NCBI RefSeq assembly: GCF_014652135.1
Contig: NZ_BMYF01000006.1
Span: forward strand, 144,162-208,161
DNA: 64,000 nt
DNA from: Mongoliitalea lutea
Lineage (GTDB): Bacteria > Bacteroidota > Bacteroidia > Cytophagales > Cyclobacteriaceae
Direction: 5' to 3'
Shown: positions 18,186-27,881 of the stretch, one piece after another
How positions within the stretch are numbered: position 1 is the stretch's first letter
Layout: every line of letters starts with the position of its first letter
Position numbers and translations under genes: made by a program
The notes under the pieces: model-generated
What the model saw: only the letters and a program-made list of their open reading frames with translations
Databases searched by the model: none
Told to the model about the DNA's origin: nothing

Positions 18186-19091
18186 ATGACTATCAGAGAT
18201 TATCATATCCCCGTAATGCTTACTCCTTGCATTGAAGGCTTGGCTATAGATCCGAATGGAATCTATGTAGACTTAACCTTTGGTGGAGGAGGCCATTCCA
18301 AGGAAATCTTGAAGAACTTGGATAGAGGGCATCTCTATGGTTTTGATCAAGATACGGACGCTGAGAAAAATGTACCGAATGACAGTCGGTTTACCTTTGT
18401 GCAGGCAAATTTCAGAGATTTCAAAAAGTATCTGAAGCTATATGGTGTGAAGCAAGTGGATGGTATTTTGGCCGATTTAGGGATCAGTTCCCATCAGATT
18501 GATGAGCCAAGTCGTGGGTTTTCGACCCGTTTTGACGGAGCCTTGGATATGCGCATGAGCAGTAATCTTGAACTTACAGCTGGAAAAGTATTGAATACCT
18601 ACGAAGAAGGTCAATTACATAAAATTTTCGGGATTTACGGAGAGGTGAAAAATGCTAAAACGCTTGCACAGGCCGTAGTATCACGCAGAGCAATGAAGGC
18701 TTTTGATACGACAGCTGATTTCAAGGAGTTTTTGCAAAAGTTTGCCCCGAGAGGGAAGGAGTTTAAATACTTCGCACAAGTATTTCAGGCATTGAGAATT
18801 GAGGTAAACGATGAGATGGGTGCTTTGGAAGAGATGCTATTACAGACAGTGGAAGTGTTGAAGCCGGAGGGAAGATTGGTGATTATGAGTTATCATTCCT
18901 TGGAAGATCGCTTAGTTAAAAATTTCATTAATAAAGGAAAGTTTCAGGGAGAGTTGGAAAAGGATTTCTACGGGAATCCAATCAAGCCCTTGGACTCGGT
19001 AGTTCGCAAGGCTATCGTGGCAGATGCAGAAGAGATCGCTCGAAATAACCGTGCGAGAAGTGCCAAATTGAGAATTGCCAAAAAAAACTAA
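18186..19091 (+). CDS. rsmH: 16S rRNA (cytosine(1402)-N(4))-methyltransferase
   Basis: 301 aa. The SAM-binding region reads VDLTFGGGGHSKEIL, then a family-specific GILADLGISSHQIDEPSRGF and the late LVIMSYHSLEDRLVKNF. The enzyme methylates N4 of C1402 in the ribosomal decoding centre. It is the second gene of the dcw cluster, overlapping or touching the ftsL-like gene that follows, as is usual in Bacteroidota. Confidence 0.97.
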   Translation: MTIRDYHIPVMLTPCIEGLAIDPNGIYVDLTFGGGGHSKEILKNLDRGHLYGFDQDTDAEKNVPNDSRFTFVQANFRDFKKYLKLYGVKQVDGILADLGISSHQIDEPSRGFSTRFDGALDMRMSSNLELTAGKVLNTYEEGQLHKIFGIYGEVKNAKTLAQAVVSRRAMKAFDTTADFKEFLQKFAPRGKEFKYFAQVFQALRIEVNDEMGALEEMLLQTVEVLKPEGRLVIMSYHSLEDRLVKNFINKGKFQGELEKDFYGNPIKPLDSVVRKAIVADAEEIARNNRARSAKLRIAKKN

Positions 19092-19092
19092 A

Positions 19093-19473
19093 ATGACTGA
19101 GAATACTTTCAGAAAGCGAATCAAAGCGAATAGCAAATCAAAAGGCCCTCAAAAGAGTCTTTTCTCTCGTTTGGACGAAAAGCTGAATGTTACAGCCATT
19201 TTCGGAGAGGGCATTCCGGTAAAGTTTGTGCCTCCGATTTTGTACGCCGCTCTCATAGCAATGATTTATATCTGGAGCAATCACCGTTCTGAACGGATGA
19301 TCAGGCAAATCGAGCGGGTGCAACTGGAAGTAGAGGATTTGAGGGCAGATGTCACTACGCTGGAAGCCGAATTTATGTACAGCAGTAAGCAATCAGAAGT
19401 AGCAAAAAAGATCCAGATTTTGGGAATAGAAGAAATTAAAGAACCACCATTTAAAATAATATCAAAAAAGTGA
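19093..19473 (+). CDS. ftsL: FtsL-like cell division protein
   Basis: 126 aa from the ATG at 19093, two bases after the rsmH stop. An earlier ATG at 19075 lies inside rsmH. It has a basic cytoplasmic N-terminus, a single membrane helix (FVPPILYAALIAMIYIWSNH) and a periplasmic coiled coil (about residues 65-105), the bitopic layout of FtsL. It should pair with a FtsB-like protein and recruit FtsQ/FtsW/FtsI to the septum. The assignment rests on topology and position, since FtsL sequences diverge strongly. Confidence 0.85.
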   Translation: MTENTFRKRIKANSKSKGPQKSLFSRLDEKLNVTAIFGEGIPVKFVPPILYAALIAMIYIWSNHRSERMIRQIERVQLEVEDLRADVTTLEAEFMYSSKQSEVAKKIQILGIEEIKEPPFKIISKK

Positions 19474-21575
19474 ATATCAAAAGTTCTATAGTGTTACGCG
19501 TAAGAATCGCCTTCATCTTGGTGGCGATCTTTGCTATCGCTATTTTTTATAGAATTATGGTATTACAGGTGTCTGAGCGGGATGTTTGGGAAGCAAAAGC
19601 AGAGAATTTACACTATCAAATGAGACCTATCTCAGCCACGAGAGGTAATATCTATGCAGGTGACGGTAGTTTATTGGCTACAAGTTTGCCTTTTTACAGA
19701 GTTGCATTGGATCCCATGGTAGCCTCCGATGAAGTTTTCAAAGCAGGAATCGATACCCTTGCCAATAAGTTAGCTGCATTTTACAAAGACCAATCTGCGA
19801 TAGCCTACAAGCGAATGATCAGTGATGCCCGCTCATCCAAGAAGCGTTACCTTATCCTCAATAGGACTCAGGTTGGGTATCAGGAGATGCAGGAGATGAG
19901 TTCTTGGCCGATTTTCAATAGAGGTAGAAATGGTGGAGGAGTATTGTTTGAAAAAGTAGAAAAACGTTATAGGCCCTTCAAGGATCTTGCCGGAAGGACA
20001 GTGGGCTTTGTTAATGAAGATGATTACGGAGCTGGGTTGGAATACAGTTTCAATGAATACCTTTCTGGGAAAAACGGAGAAGCATTGTTTCAGAGAATAG
20101 CAGGAGGTGTTTGGAAACCTGTATTCGATGCAGCAGATGTAAAGCCAGACGATGGATTTGATGTGATGACTACCTTGGATGTCAATATTCAGGATGTAGC
20201 CGAGTCAGCATTACTCCGTCAGTTAATTGCCAAAGATGCGGCATTTGGTTCGGTTATCGTTATGGAGGTAGCTACAGGGCATATAAAGGCCATTGCCAAT
20301 TTGCAGAAAAATAAAAACGGGAGAGGATACGGAGAGAATTATAATTATGCCATTGGAGACCAAGGATTGACAGAGCCAGGATCTACATTCAAATTACTTT
20401 CCATGTTGGCTTTGTTGGAAGAAGGGAAAGTTGGTCTTTCTGACAAAGTAGATACAGGAGAAGGAGTGTACAAGTTTTACGATCGAAAAATGACCGATGC
20501 CAGAACAGGTGGATTCGGCGTATTGACTGTACAAGAGGTTTTTGAAAAGTCTTCCAATATTGGCGTATCCAAACTAGTAGAGCAGAATTTCGGTCATAAT
20601 CCATCAAAGTTTGTCGGATACTTAGAAAAGGTAGGGTTGGATAAGTCAGTTGGGTTCCAATTGATCGGTGAAGGTGAACCGTATTTCAAAAAGCCTGGAA
20701 GCAAACTATGGTATGGCACTACCTTGCCTTGGATGTCTATAGGCTATGAAGCCAAATTGACACCTCTTCACACCTTGATGCTGTACAATGCGGTGGCCAA
20801 TAATGGCACCATGGTCAAGCCCATCATTGTACAGGCTATCGCCAAAGGTGGTAAAGTGGATACAAAGTTTGAGACAGAGATTCTACGTAAAAAAATCGCA
20901 TCCGACAAGACGATCAAGCAATTACAAGAACTGTTGGAAGGAGTGGTGACTAACGGAACGGCCAGAAATATCTATAGCAATGAGTATAAAATTGCTGGAA
21001 AAACAGGGACCGCTCAGAAATTGGTCGATGGAAGATATACCCAACGCTACTACACTTCTTTTGCAGGATATTTCCCAGCTGACAAGCCCAAGTATTCGGC
21101 CATTGTAGTGATTGATAGTCCGGTTGGTTTCAATGCTTATGGAGGAGATATTTCAGCCCCTGTGTTCAAGGAAATTGCTGACATGATTTTTTCTCAAGAC
21201 ATCGAGCTTAATCATAGAATTCCTTCTAAAATATTTAAAGCATCAGCAACCACATTTCCTGCCATCAAGACAGGTAAAGTGGACGAACTCCAAATGATCT
21301 GTAACAAATTTGGAATTTCAAATCATTTTCAGGGAAGTGCAGATGCTTGGGTGAGACCTGTTTCACAATCAAAATCCATTCAATGGCAGCAAAAAGCCAA
21401 TACTGAAAAAACAGTGCCAGATGTGAGCGGAATGACATTGAGAGATGCATTGTATGTATTGGAAAATAAGGGTTTACGGGTTATTTATCAGGGTAAAGGC
21501 AAGGTAAAAGATCAGTCTATACCAGCTGGTGCACCAGTACAACAAAATAACATCATTAATTTGGTTTTGGGATAA
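19470..21575 (+). CDS. ftsI: Septal peptidoglycan transpeptidase (penicillin-binding protein 3) with PASTA domain
   Basis: 701 aa, starting at a GTG that overlaps the ftsL stop. It has an N-terminal membrane helix and a PBP dimerisation domain (about residues 50-210). The transpeptidase domain carries EPGSTFKLLS (nucleophile Ser and Lys), SSNIGVSKL and AGKTGTAQK. A C-terminal PASTA domain (about residues 640-700, VPDVSGMTLRDALYVLENKG) ends the protein. It cross-links septal peptidoglycan with FtsW. The PASTA tail is usual in Bacteroidota and Firmicutes FtsI/SpoVD relatives but absent from E. coli FtsI. Confidence 0.95.
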   Translation: MNIKSSIVLRVRIAFILVAIFAIAIFYRIMVLQVSERDVWEAKAENLHYQMRPISATRGNIYAGDGSLLATSLPFYRVALDPMVASDEVFKAGIDTLANKLAAFYKDQSAIAYKRMISDARSSKKRYLILNRTQVGYQEMQEMSSWPIFNRGRNGGGVLFEKVEKRYRPFKDLAGRTVGFVNEDDYGAGLEYSFNEYLSGKNGEALFQRIAGGVWKPVFDAADVKPDDGFDVMTTLDVNIQDVAESALLRQLIAKDAAFGSVIVMEVATGHIKAIANLQKNKNGRGYGENYNYAIGDQGLTEPGSTFKLLSMLALLEEGKVGLSDKVDTGEGVYKFYDRKMTDARTGGFGVLTVQEVFEKSSNIGVSKLVEQNFGHNPSKFVGYLEKVGLDKSVGFQLIGEGEPYFKKPGSKLWYGTTLPWMSIGYEAKLTPLHTLMLYNAVANNGTMVKPIIVQAIAKGGKVDTKFETEILRKKIASDKTIKQLQELLEGVVTNGTARNIYSNEYKIAGKTGTAQKLVDGRYTQRYYTSFAGYFPADKPKYSAIVVIDSPVGFNAYGGDISAPVFKEIADMIFSQDIELNHRIPSKIFKASATTFPAIKTGKVDELQMICNKFGISNHFQGSADAWVRPVSQSKSIQWQQKANTEKTVPDVSGMTLRDALYVLENKGLRVIYQGKGKVKDQSIPAGAPVQQNNIINLVLG

Positions 21576-23039
21576 ATGAGAGTGCTGAAAGACATATTGT
21601 ACAAAGTCTCCCTAGTATCTACTGTTGGAGATATGGAGCAGGTGATCGGGGAGATTCACTTTGATAGCCGTAAGGTGAAGCAAGGTGATCTATTTGTTGC
21701 CATACCAGGTACTCAGGTAGATGGGCACGACTTTATCCCTACAGCCATCGCTAATGGTGCGTCTTGCATCGTCTGCGAACAACTTCCATCAGAACAGTTG
21801 GATAAAGTTGCTTACATCCAGGTAGTCAATTCTCCTCGCGCTTTGGGGATCATGGCTTCCAATTATTACGAAAATCCATCTGAGAAGCTGAAGCTTGTGG
21901 CGGTGACCGGTACCAATGGTAAAACTAGCACCGTCACACTTCTTTTCCAGTTATTTATGGAGATGGGCTATCGCTCAGGGATGATTTCTACTGTAGAAAA
22001 TCGCATCCACGACTCGATAGTGCCTTCTTCTCATACTACTCCTGATTCTCTACAATTGCAAGCACTATTGAAAAAAATGGTAGATGCAGGTTGTACGCAT
22101 TGCTTTATGGAGGCGAGTTCTCATGCGATTGTGCAGGAAAGAATTGCAGGCCTTCACTTGGCAGGTGCAGTGTTTACCAATATCACTCATGATCACTTGG
22201 ATTACCACGGCACTTTTGATGAGTATATTAAAGCTAAGAAAAAACTTTTTGATGAATTGGCTAAGGACGCATTTGCCTTGGTAAATGCAGATGATAAGCG
22301 GGGCATGGTGATGTTACAAAATTGTAAATCGACCCATCAAACATTCGCACTAAAATATCCTGCTGACTTCAAAGCCAAGGTACTGTCCAACACTCTTGAA
22401 GGGTTGGAACTGGATATCAACAATAAGCAGATTTGGTTTCGCATGATCGGTGAATTCAATGCTTACAATCTCTTGGGAGTGTATGGTACGGCAGTATTGT
22501 TGGGTGAAGATGAAGAAGAGGTGTTGATGCAATTGTCCAAAGTACGTGGTGCTCAAGGAAGATTTGATCAAATACATGTAGGTGGTGTTACTGCGATTGT
22601 AGACTATGCACATACACCAGATGCCTTGGAGAATGTCCTCAAAACTATCGCGGGTGTGCGCACCGGAGGGGAGCAGGTAATCACGGTTGTGGGTTGTGGT
22701 GGAAATCGTGACCGAAGCAAACGTCCTTTGATGGCAAAGATCGCTACACAATTAAGCGATCGAGTGATTTTGACTTCCGATAATCCACGGGATGAAGAGC
22801 CTGAGGCTATTCTGAAGGAAATGGAAGCTGGCGTCAATCCAGTGGACTTTAAAAAAACCATGACCATTGTGGACCGAAGAGAAGCGATCAAAACGGCCGG
22901 TATTCTAGCCAATGCAGGGGATATCATTTTGATTGCAGGAAAAGGACATGAAACCTATCAGGAAATTAAAGGGGTGAAATATCCTTTTGATGATCGCGCA
23001 GTAGCGCTTGAATTACTAGAACTATTGAAAAAAAATTGA
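21576..23039 (+). CDS. murE: UDP-MurNAc-tripeptide synthetase (meso-diaminopimelate-adding)
   Basis: 487 aa, starting directly at the ftsI stop. Three Mur-ligase domains: N-terminal UDP-binding, central ATPase with [15 protein letters not shown], and a C-terminal domain with [10 protein letters not shown]. The DNPR motif is the signature of MurE enzymes that add meso-diaminopimelate rather than lysine, so the peptidoglycan is expected to be of the Gram-negative DAP type. Cytoplasmic step in the lipid II pathway, with MurC, MurD and MraY encoded nearby. Confidence 0.97.
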   Translation: MRVLKDILYKVSLVSTVGDMEQVIGEIHFDSRKVKQGDLFVAIPGTQVDGHDFIPTAIANGASCIVCEQLPSEQLDKVAYIQVVNSPRALGIMASNYYENPSEKLKLVAVTGTNGKTSTVTLLFQLFMEMGYRSGMISTVENRIHDSIVPSSHTTPDSLQLQALLKKMVDAGCTHCFMEASSHAIVQERIAGLHLAGAVFTNITHDHLDYHGTFDEYIKAKKKLFDELAKDAFALVNADDKRGMVMLQNCKSTHQTFALKYPADFKAKVLSNTLEGLELDINNKQIWFRMIGEFNAYNLLGVYGTAVLLGEDEEEVLMQLSKVRGAQGRFDQIHVGGVTAIVDYAHTPDALENVLKTIAGVRTGGEQVITVVGCGGNRDRSKRPLMAKIATQLSDRVILTSDNPRDEEPEAILKEMEAGVNPVDFKKTMTIVDRREAIKTAGILANAGDIILIAGKGHETYQEIKGVKYPFDDRAVALELLELLKKN

Positions 23040-23040
23040 C

Positions 23041-24252
23041 ATGTTGTATCCAATTTTTGAATACTTAGACCGAGTGCTTGATGTCCCTGGAACGGGAGTG
23101 TTCCGCTATATCTCTTTTAGAGCAGGTATGGCGGCACTCTTGTCTCTCATCATCACCATCACCTTCGGTAAAAACATCATCGATTGGATCAGAAGCAAGC
23201 AAATCGGTGAGACGGTTCGTGATCTTGGCTTGGAAGGACAAGCAGAGAAAAAAGGAACACCTACCATGGGAGGACTCATGATTATGGCAGGTATTATCAT
23301 ACCGACCTTGTTGTTTGCCAATATCAATAACATCTACATTATTCTTTTATTGGTAACCACTGTATGGTTGGGTGTAATTGGGTTCTTGGATGATTATATC
23401 AAGGTATTCAGAAGGAATAAAGAAGGCCTCAGAGGCCGGTTTAAAATTGCAGGACAAATCATCATCGGGATTATTGTAGGAGCTACCTTATATTTCCATG
23501 AAGGAGTTGTCGTGCGAGAATTCACCAATCCTGTGTCCATCGAAGAAGGTGTGGTAGAAACACCCGCTTACCGAGATGTTAAAGTTGCAAAAACAACCAT
23601 TCCGTTCTTAAAAAATAACGAACTCAATTACGAAAATTTCCTTGGATTCTTAGGAGAAGGCGTTACGCCAATCCTCTATATTCTTTTGGTGATTTTCATC
23701 ATTACTGCCGTGTCCAACGGTGCCAATATTACGGATGGCATCGATGGACTTGCAGCAGGTACTTCGGCAATTATTGGGCTAGCAATAGCCATTTTCGCCT
23801 ACATCTCAGGTAATGCTATTTTCTCACAATACCTCAACATCTTCTTCATCCCGAATTCCGGGGAGTTGGTTATTTTCTGTGCGGCTTTTGTGGGTGCATG
23901 TGTGGGTTTCCTTTGGTACAATGCCTACCCAGCCCAAGTATTTATGGGAGATACCGGGAGCTTGATGTTGGGCGGAGTGATTGCAGTGTTGTCGTTGACC
24001 TTGAGGAAGGAGTTATTGCTACCGATTTTATGCGGGATTTTCGTGATTGAAAATGCCTCTGTAATTATTCAGGTGTCATACTTCAAATACACAAAAAAGA
24101 AATATGGTGAAGGTAGAAGAATCTTTTTGATGTCTCCGCTTCATCATCATTATCAAAAGAAAAATATTCATGAAGCTAAGATTGTGACGAGGTTCTGGAT
24201 CATTGGAATTCTATTAGCCATTATCACACTCGCAACATTGAAATTACGATAA
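23041..24252 (+). CDS. mraY: Phospho-N-acetylmuramoyl-pentapeptide-transferase
   Basis: 403 aa, ten membrane helices. Conserved active-site stretches include [59 protein letters not shown] and [11 protein letters not shown]. The protein is some 40 residues longer than E. coli MraY; the extra part is a loop near residues 160-200, seen in Bacteroidota homologues. It transfers phospho-MurNAc-pentapeptide to undecaprenyl phosphate to make lipid I. Confidence 0.97.
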   Translation: MLYPIFEYLDRVLDVPGTGVFRYISFRAGMAALLSLIITITFGKNIIDWIRSKQIGETVRDLGLEGQAEKKGTPTMGGLMIMAGIIIPTLLFANINNIYIILLLVTTVWLGVIGFLDDYIKVFRRNKEGLRGRFKIAGQIIIGIIVGATLYFHEGVVVREFTNPVSIEEGVVETPAYRDVKVAKTTIPFLKNNELNYENFLGFLGEGVTPILYILLVIFIITAVSNGANITDGIDGLAAGTSAIIGLAIAIFAYISGNAIFSQYLNIFFIPNSGELVIFCAAFVGACVGFLWYNAYPAQVFMGDTGSLMLGGVIAVLSLTLRKELLLPILCGIFVIENASVIIQVSYFKYTKKKYGEGRRIFLMSPLHHHYQKKNIHEAKIVTRFWIIGILLAIITLATLKLR

Positions 24253-24253
24253 G

Positions 24254-25603
24254 ATGCAACAAAGGATAGTCATAGTAGGTGCAGGCGAAAGCGGAATGGG
24301 AGCAGCAATGCTTGCCAAACAGCAGGGCTATGCCGTGTGGGTATCCGATGGTGGTTTTATCCGTGCAGATAGAAAAGAGCAGTTGAACCATGCTTCCATT
24401 GCTTTTGAAGAAGGGGGGCATTCAGCTGAACATGTTTTGGCAGCTGATCTAATTATCAAGAGTCCTGGGATTTCTCCTCAGGCGGAGATCATTCAAGCCG
24501 CAATTGCCAAAGGAATAGCAGTTATAGACGAGTTGGAATTTGCCAGCAGGTTTACGCAAGGAAAGGTGATCGCAATCACTGGAACCAACGGTAAGACTAC
24601 TACCACTTTATTGACTTATCACCTCTTGAAAGAAGCAGGAATTGATGTGGGGTTGGCTGGAAACGTAGGTCAAAGTTGGGCAGGTCAATTAGCCGAAGGC
24701 AAAGATCATGCTTGGTGGGTGTTGGAGACGAGCAGTTTTCAGATAGATGGTTTTGTGACATTCAAGCCAAGTGTTGCGGTATTGACCAATATCACTCCGG
24801 ATCATTTGGATCGCTATGCTTACGAGATTGATAATTACATACAGTCCAAGATGTCGCTTTTTGCGCGTATGCAGGCTTCAGATACTGCTATTATTTATGC
24901 AGCGGATGCATTGACCCAAAGAGGATTTTCTCTAAGTCAGGTCAATGCAAGTGTTCGGAAAGTGTCATTGGATTCCAAAGAAGGGATGGATGCGTATTTG
25001 GAAGGTGATGATACTATTCAAATACAAAATTGGTCGATTTCAGTTGCTGAACTTTCCATTCAAGGGAAGCACAATGTGCTCAATGCAATGATGGCGTTAT
25101 TAGCGGCCAAAGCAGTTGGGGTTTCTGAGGTGAGTACTCGAAAAAGTATCCAAACATTCCAAAATGCTGCCCATCGAATGGAGCCTATCGGTAGCATCAA
25201 TGGAGTGACTTTCATTAATGATAGTAAAGGTACCAATGTAGATGCCACTGCCTACGCTTTGGATAGCTTCAAAAGCCCTTTGGTATGGATAGCTGGGGGA
25301 GTGGACAAAGGAAATGATTACAGTGTACTCTATCCGATCATTGAAGGTAAAGTAAAAGCCTTGGTCTGTTTGGGAAAAGATAATTCAAAATTGAAGAAGG
25401 CATTTGGTGCACATATTTCACAGATACAGGAGACCGAAGATATGTGTGAGGCGGTCAAACTATCCATGGAATTAGCAGTGGCAGGAGATATTGTATTGCT
25501 TTCTCCAGCTTGTGCAAGTTTTGACCTCTTCAAAAATTATGAAGATAGAGGAAATCAGTTTAGAGAATCCGTACTGGCATTAGAAAGGGGGATGGTCGTA
25601 TGA
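24254..25603 (+). CDS. murD: UDP-N-acetylmuramoyl-L-alanine:D-glutamate ligase
   Basis: 449 aa. The Rossmann-like N-terminus (IVIVGAGESGMGAAMLAKQQ) binds UDP, the ATP loop is ITGTNGKTTTTLLTYHLL near residue 112, and the C-terminal domain has INDSKGTNVDATAYAL and LLSPACASFDLFKNYEDRG. It adds D-glutamate to UDP-MurNAc-L-Ala. Its stop overlaps the ftsW start (ATGA), so translation is coupled. Confidence 0.97.
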   Translation: MQQRIVIVGAGESGMGAAMLAKQQGYAVWVSDGGFIRADRKEQLNHASIAFEEGGHSAEHVLAADLIIKSPGISPQAEIIQAAIAKGIAVIDELEFASRFTQGKVIAITGTNGKTTTTLLTYHLLKEAGIDVGLAGNVGQSWAGQLAEGKDHAWWVLETSSFQIDGFVTFKPSVAVLTNITPDHLDRYAYEIDNYIQSKMSLFARMQASDTAIIYAADALTQRGFSLSQVNASVRKVSLDSKEGMDAYLEGDDTIQIQNWSISVAELSIQGKHNVLNAMMALLAAKAVGVSEVSTRKSIQTFQNAAHRMEPIGSINGVTFINDSKGTNVDATAYALDSFKSPLVWIAGGVDKGNDYSVLYPIIEGKVKALVCLGKDNSKLKKAFGAHISQIQETEDMCEAVKLSMELAVAGDIVLLSPACASFDLFKNYEDRGNQFRESVLALERGMVV

Positions 25604-26769
25604 ACGCACTGAAAGCATGGTTTGATAGAAATTTGAAAGGCGATCCAATCATTTGGTTCATCGTGATTCTACTTTCTATCCTCAGCATTCTGGTCGTGTA
25701 CTCAGCGACAGGAACCTTAGCGCATAAAAGAGCGGGAGGGGATACCGAGAAATATTTATTCTCCCATGCGTTATATGTAGGTTTTGCGCTTTTCTTGATG
25801 TGGATAGCAAGTAATATAAAATATAAGTATTATGGTGGTCTCGGTAAGTTTTTGCTGATGCTATCTGTGCCTTTATTGCTTGTTACTTATTTCTTCGGCT
25901 CAGCTGTTAACGAAGCAAATCGATGGTTCCAAATACCTTGGACCAATATTGCTTTTCAACCATCAGATGTTGCAAAAATGGCTTTAATAGCCACATTGGC
26001 TTCTTTATTGGCCAAAAGACAGCGCAATATTGCCGATTTCAAGCAGTCCTTGATCCCCATGATTTTGGTGGTAGGTTTGATCTGTCTATTGATTGGGTTG
26101 GCCAATATGTCCACGGCAATCTTGTTGTTTTCAACTTGCTTGTTGCTGATGTTTATCGGAAGGGTGCCGTTGAAGCAAATCGCTCTTTTGTTGCTAGTAG
26201 GGGGTATTGCTCTTTCCGCAGCGATGATGTTGGGTCAGCGTGGTGGTACTTTCCAATCTAGGATAGCATCCTTCGCAAATAAGGAGGAAATTCCATATCA
26301 GGCTGAGCATTCTTTTATAGCCATTTCAACTGGTGGATTAACTGGAAAAGGTCCTGGCAAATCCGAGCAGCGCAATACCTTGCCTCACCCGTATTCTGAT
26401 TTTATATATTCCATCATTGTGGAGGAATACGGATTGATTGGGGGAGTGGGTGTGCTGTTTTTATACCTGGCATTACTCTACCGTGGCATGCGCATCGTCG
26501 TATCGTCTACCAAACCATTTGGGGGATTGCTTTCTGCAGGTTTGAGCTTTGCATTGGTCTTGCAAGCCATGGTCAATATGGCGGTAGCGGTTGGTTTAGG
26601 ACCAATTACAGGATTGCCTTTGCCCTTGTTGAGCATGGGAGGGACATCCTTATTTCTTACAGGATTTTCGATAGGAATTATTCTCAGTGTGAGTCGAGGT
26701 GATCATGAGGATCAACTGGATGCGGCACCGGATCAAAATAAACGAAGAAAAGCATTTCAGGCTGCCTAA
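25600..26769 (+). CDS. ftsW: Septal peptidoglycan glycosyltransferase FtsW (SEDS family)
   Basis: 389 aa with ten membrane helices. SEDS signatures: VYSATGTLAHK after TM1, FQPSDVAKMALI (the conserved PSE/PSD-type motif), HSFIAISTGGLTGKGPGKSEQ with the catalytic Asp/Glu region, HPYSDFIYSIIVEEYGLIGG and PLPLLSMGGTS. It polymerises glycan strands at the septum with FtsI. It ends one base into murG (stop/start overlap TAATGG). Confidence 0.97.
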   Translation: MNALKAWFDRNLKGDPIIWFIVILLSILSILVVYSATGTLAHKRAGGDTEKYLFSHALYVGFALFLMWIASNIKYKYYGGLGKFLLMLSVPLLLVTYFFGSAVNEANRWFQIPWTNIAFQPSDVAKMALIATLASLLAKRQRNIADFKQSLIPMILVVGLICLLIGLANMSTAILLFSTCLLLMFIGRVPLKQIALLLLVGGIALSAAMMLGQRGGTFQSRIASFANKEEIPYQAEHSFIAISTGGLTGKGPGKSEQRNTLPHPYSDFIYSIIVEEYGLIGGVGVLFLYLALLYRGMRIVVSSTKPFGGLLSAGLSFALVLQAMVNMAVAVGLGPITGLPLPLLSMGGTSLFLTGFSIGIILSVSRGDHEDQLDAAPDQNKRRKAFQAA

Positions 26770-27881
26770 TGGATCAAGCAAAAGGAATATATCGCATCAT
26801 GATAAGTGGAGGAGGTACCGGAGGGCACATCTATCCTGCTATTGCCATAGCGAATGCTTGGAAAGAACGCTTTCCAAGGACAGAGTTCCTATTTGTTGGT
26901 GCTGAAGGAAAGATGGAGATGGAAAAAGTACCTGAAGCAGGATATAGAATAGAAGGATTGAAAGTAGCAGGATTGCAGCGAAGCTTGAGCTTAAGCAATT
27001 TAAGCTTGCCATTCAAATTATTAAATAGCTTGAAAAAGGCAGGGCAATTGATTCAGGAATTTAAGCCGGATGCAGTTGTGGGAGTTGGAGGATATGCAAG
27101 TGCACCGGTATTGTATATGGCACAGCGTAAAAAAATCCCAACCCTTATTCAGGAGCAAAATTCCTACGCTGGTTTGACCAATAAGTTGCTGGCTAAAAAA
27201 GCATATAAAATCTGCGTGGCCTATCCGAATATGGAGCAGTTTTTCCCTAAAGATAAATTGGTCTTCACAGGAAATCCGGTTCGGAAGGATATTCTGAATT
27301 TGGATGGGAAAAAGGAGTTTGGCCTAGAAAAGTTTGGCCTAAGTGCCGATAGAAAAACCATCCTTGTGATTGGTGGAAGTTTAGGCGCACGCACGATCAA
27401 TCAAGCGATGTTGGCAGATATGAAAGCTTTGGAGCATGCAGGCTATCAGGTATTGTGGCAAACAGGGAAGTTTTACTTCGAAGACATGCATGCACAAGTG
27501 CAGGCTGCTCAACTGAAACACATCCACCCGATGCAGTTTCTAAAGGAGATGGATTTGGCCTATGCAACGGCTGACCTGATTGTATCGAGAGCAGGTGCGT
27601 TATCTGTTTCAGAATTGAGTTTGGTGGGAAAAGCAGTAGTCTTTATCCCTTCTCCCAATGTGGCAGAAGACCATCAAACCAAAAATGCAATGGCTTTTGT
27701 ACAGGCCCATGCTGCTGTCTTGCTGAAAGATGCAGAGGTAGTGGGGAATTTGAAAAACACGATTGATCAAATCCTGGGAAATCCTGCTCAGGTAGCGGAA
27801 CTAGGTAAAAATATTCAAACGCTGGCGAAGCCGTCAGCAGCAGAAGAAATCATTGAAGCATTGGAATCAATTATTAAATGA
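26769..27881 (+). CDS. murG: UDP-GlcNAc:lipid I GlcNAc transferase
   Basis: 370 aa, GT28 fold. It opens with ISGGGTGGHIYPAIAIA (the G-loop), has VVGVGGYASAPVLYMAQ and EQNSYAGLTNKLLAKKA in the N-domain, and ILVIGGSLGARTINQAM, ISRAGALSVSELSLVGK-like (here VSRAGALSVSE) and NVAEDHQTKNAMAFV in the C-domain. It converts lipid I to lipid II on the cytoplasmic face of the membrane. Overlaps murC by 4 bp. Confidence 0.97.
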   Translation: MDQAKGIYRIMISGGGTGGHIYPAIAIANAWKERFPRTEFLFVGAEGKMEMEKVPEAGYRIEGLKVAGLQRSLSLSNLSLPFKLLNSLKKAGQLIQEFKPDAVVGVGGYASAPVLYMAQRKKIPTLIQEQNSYAGLTNKLLAKKAYKICVAYPNMEQFFPKDKLVFTGNPVRKDILNLDGKKEFGLEKFGLSADRKTILVIGGSLGARTINQAMLADMKALEHAGYQVLWQTGKFYFEDMHAQVQAAQLKHIHPMQFLKEMDLAYATADLIVSRAGALSVSELSLVGKAVVFIPSPNVAEDHQTKNAMAFVQAHAAVLLKDAEVVGNLKNTIDQILGNPAQVAELGKNIQTLAKPSAAEEIIEALESIIK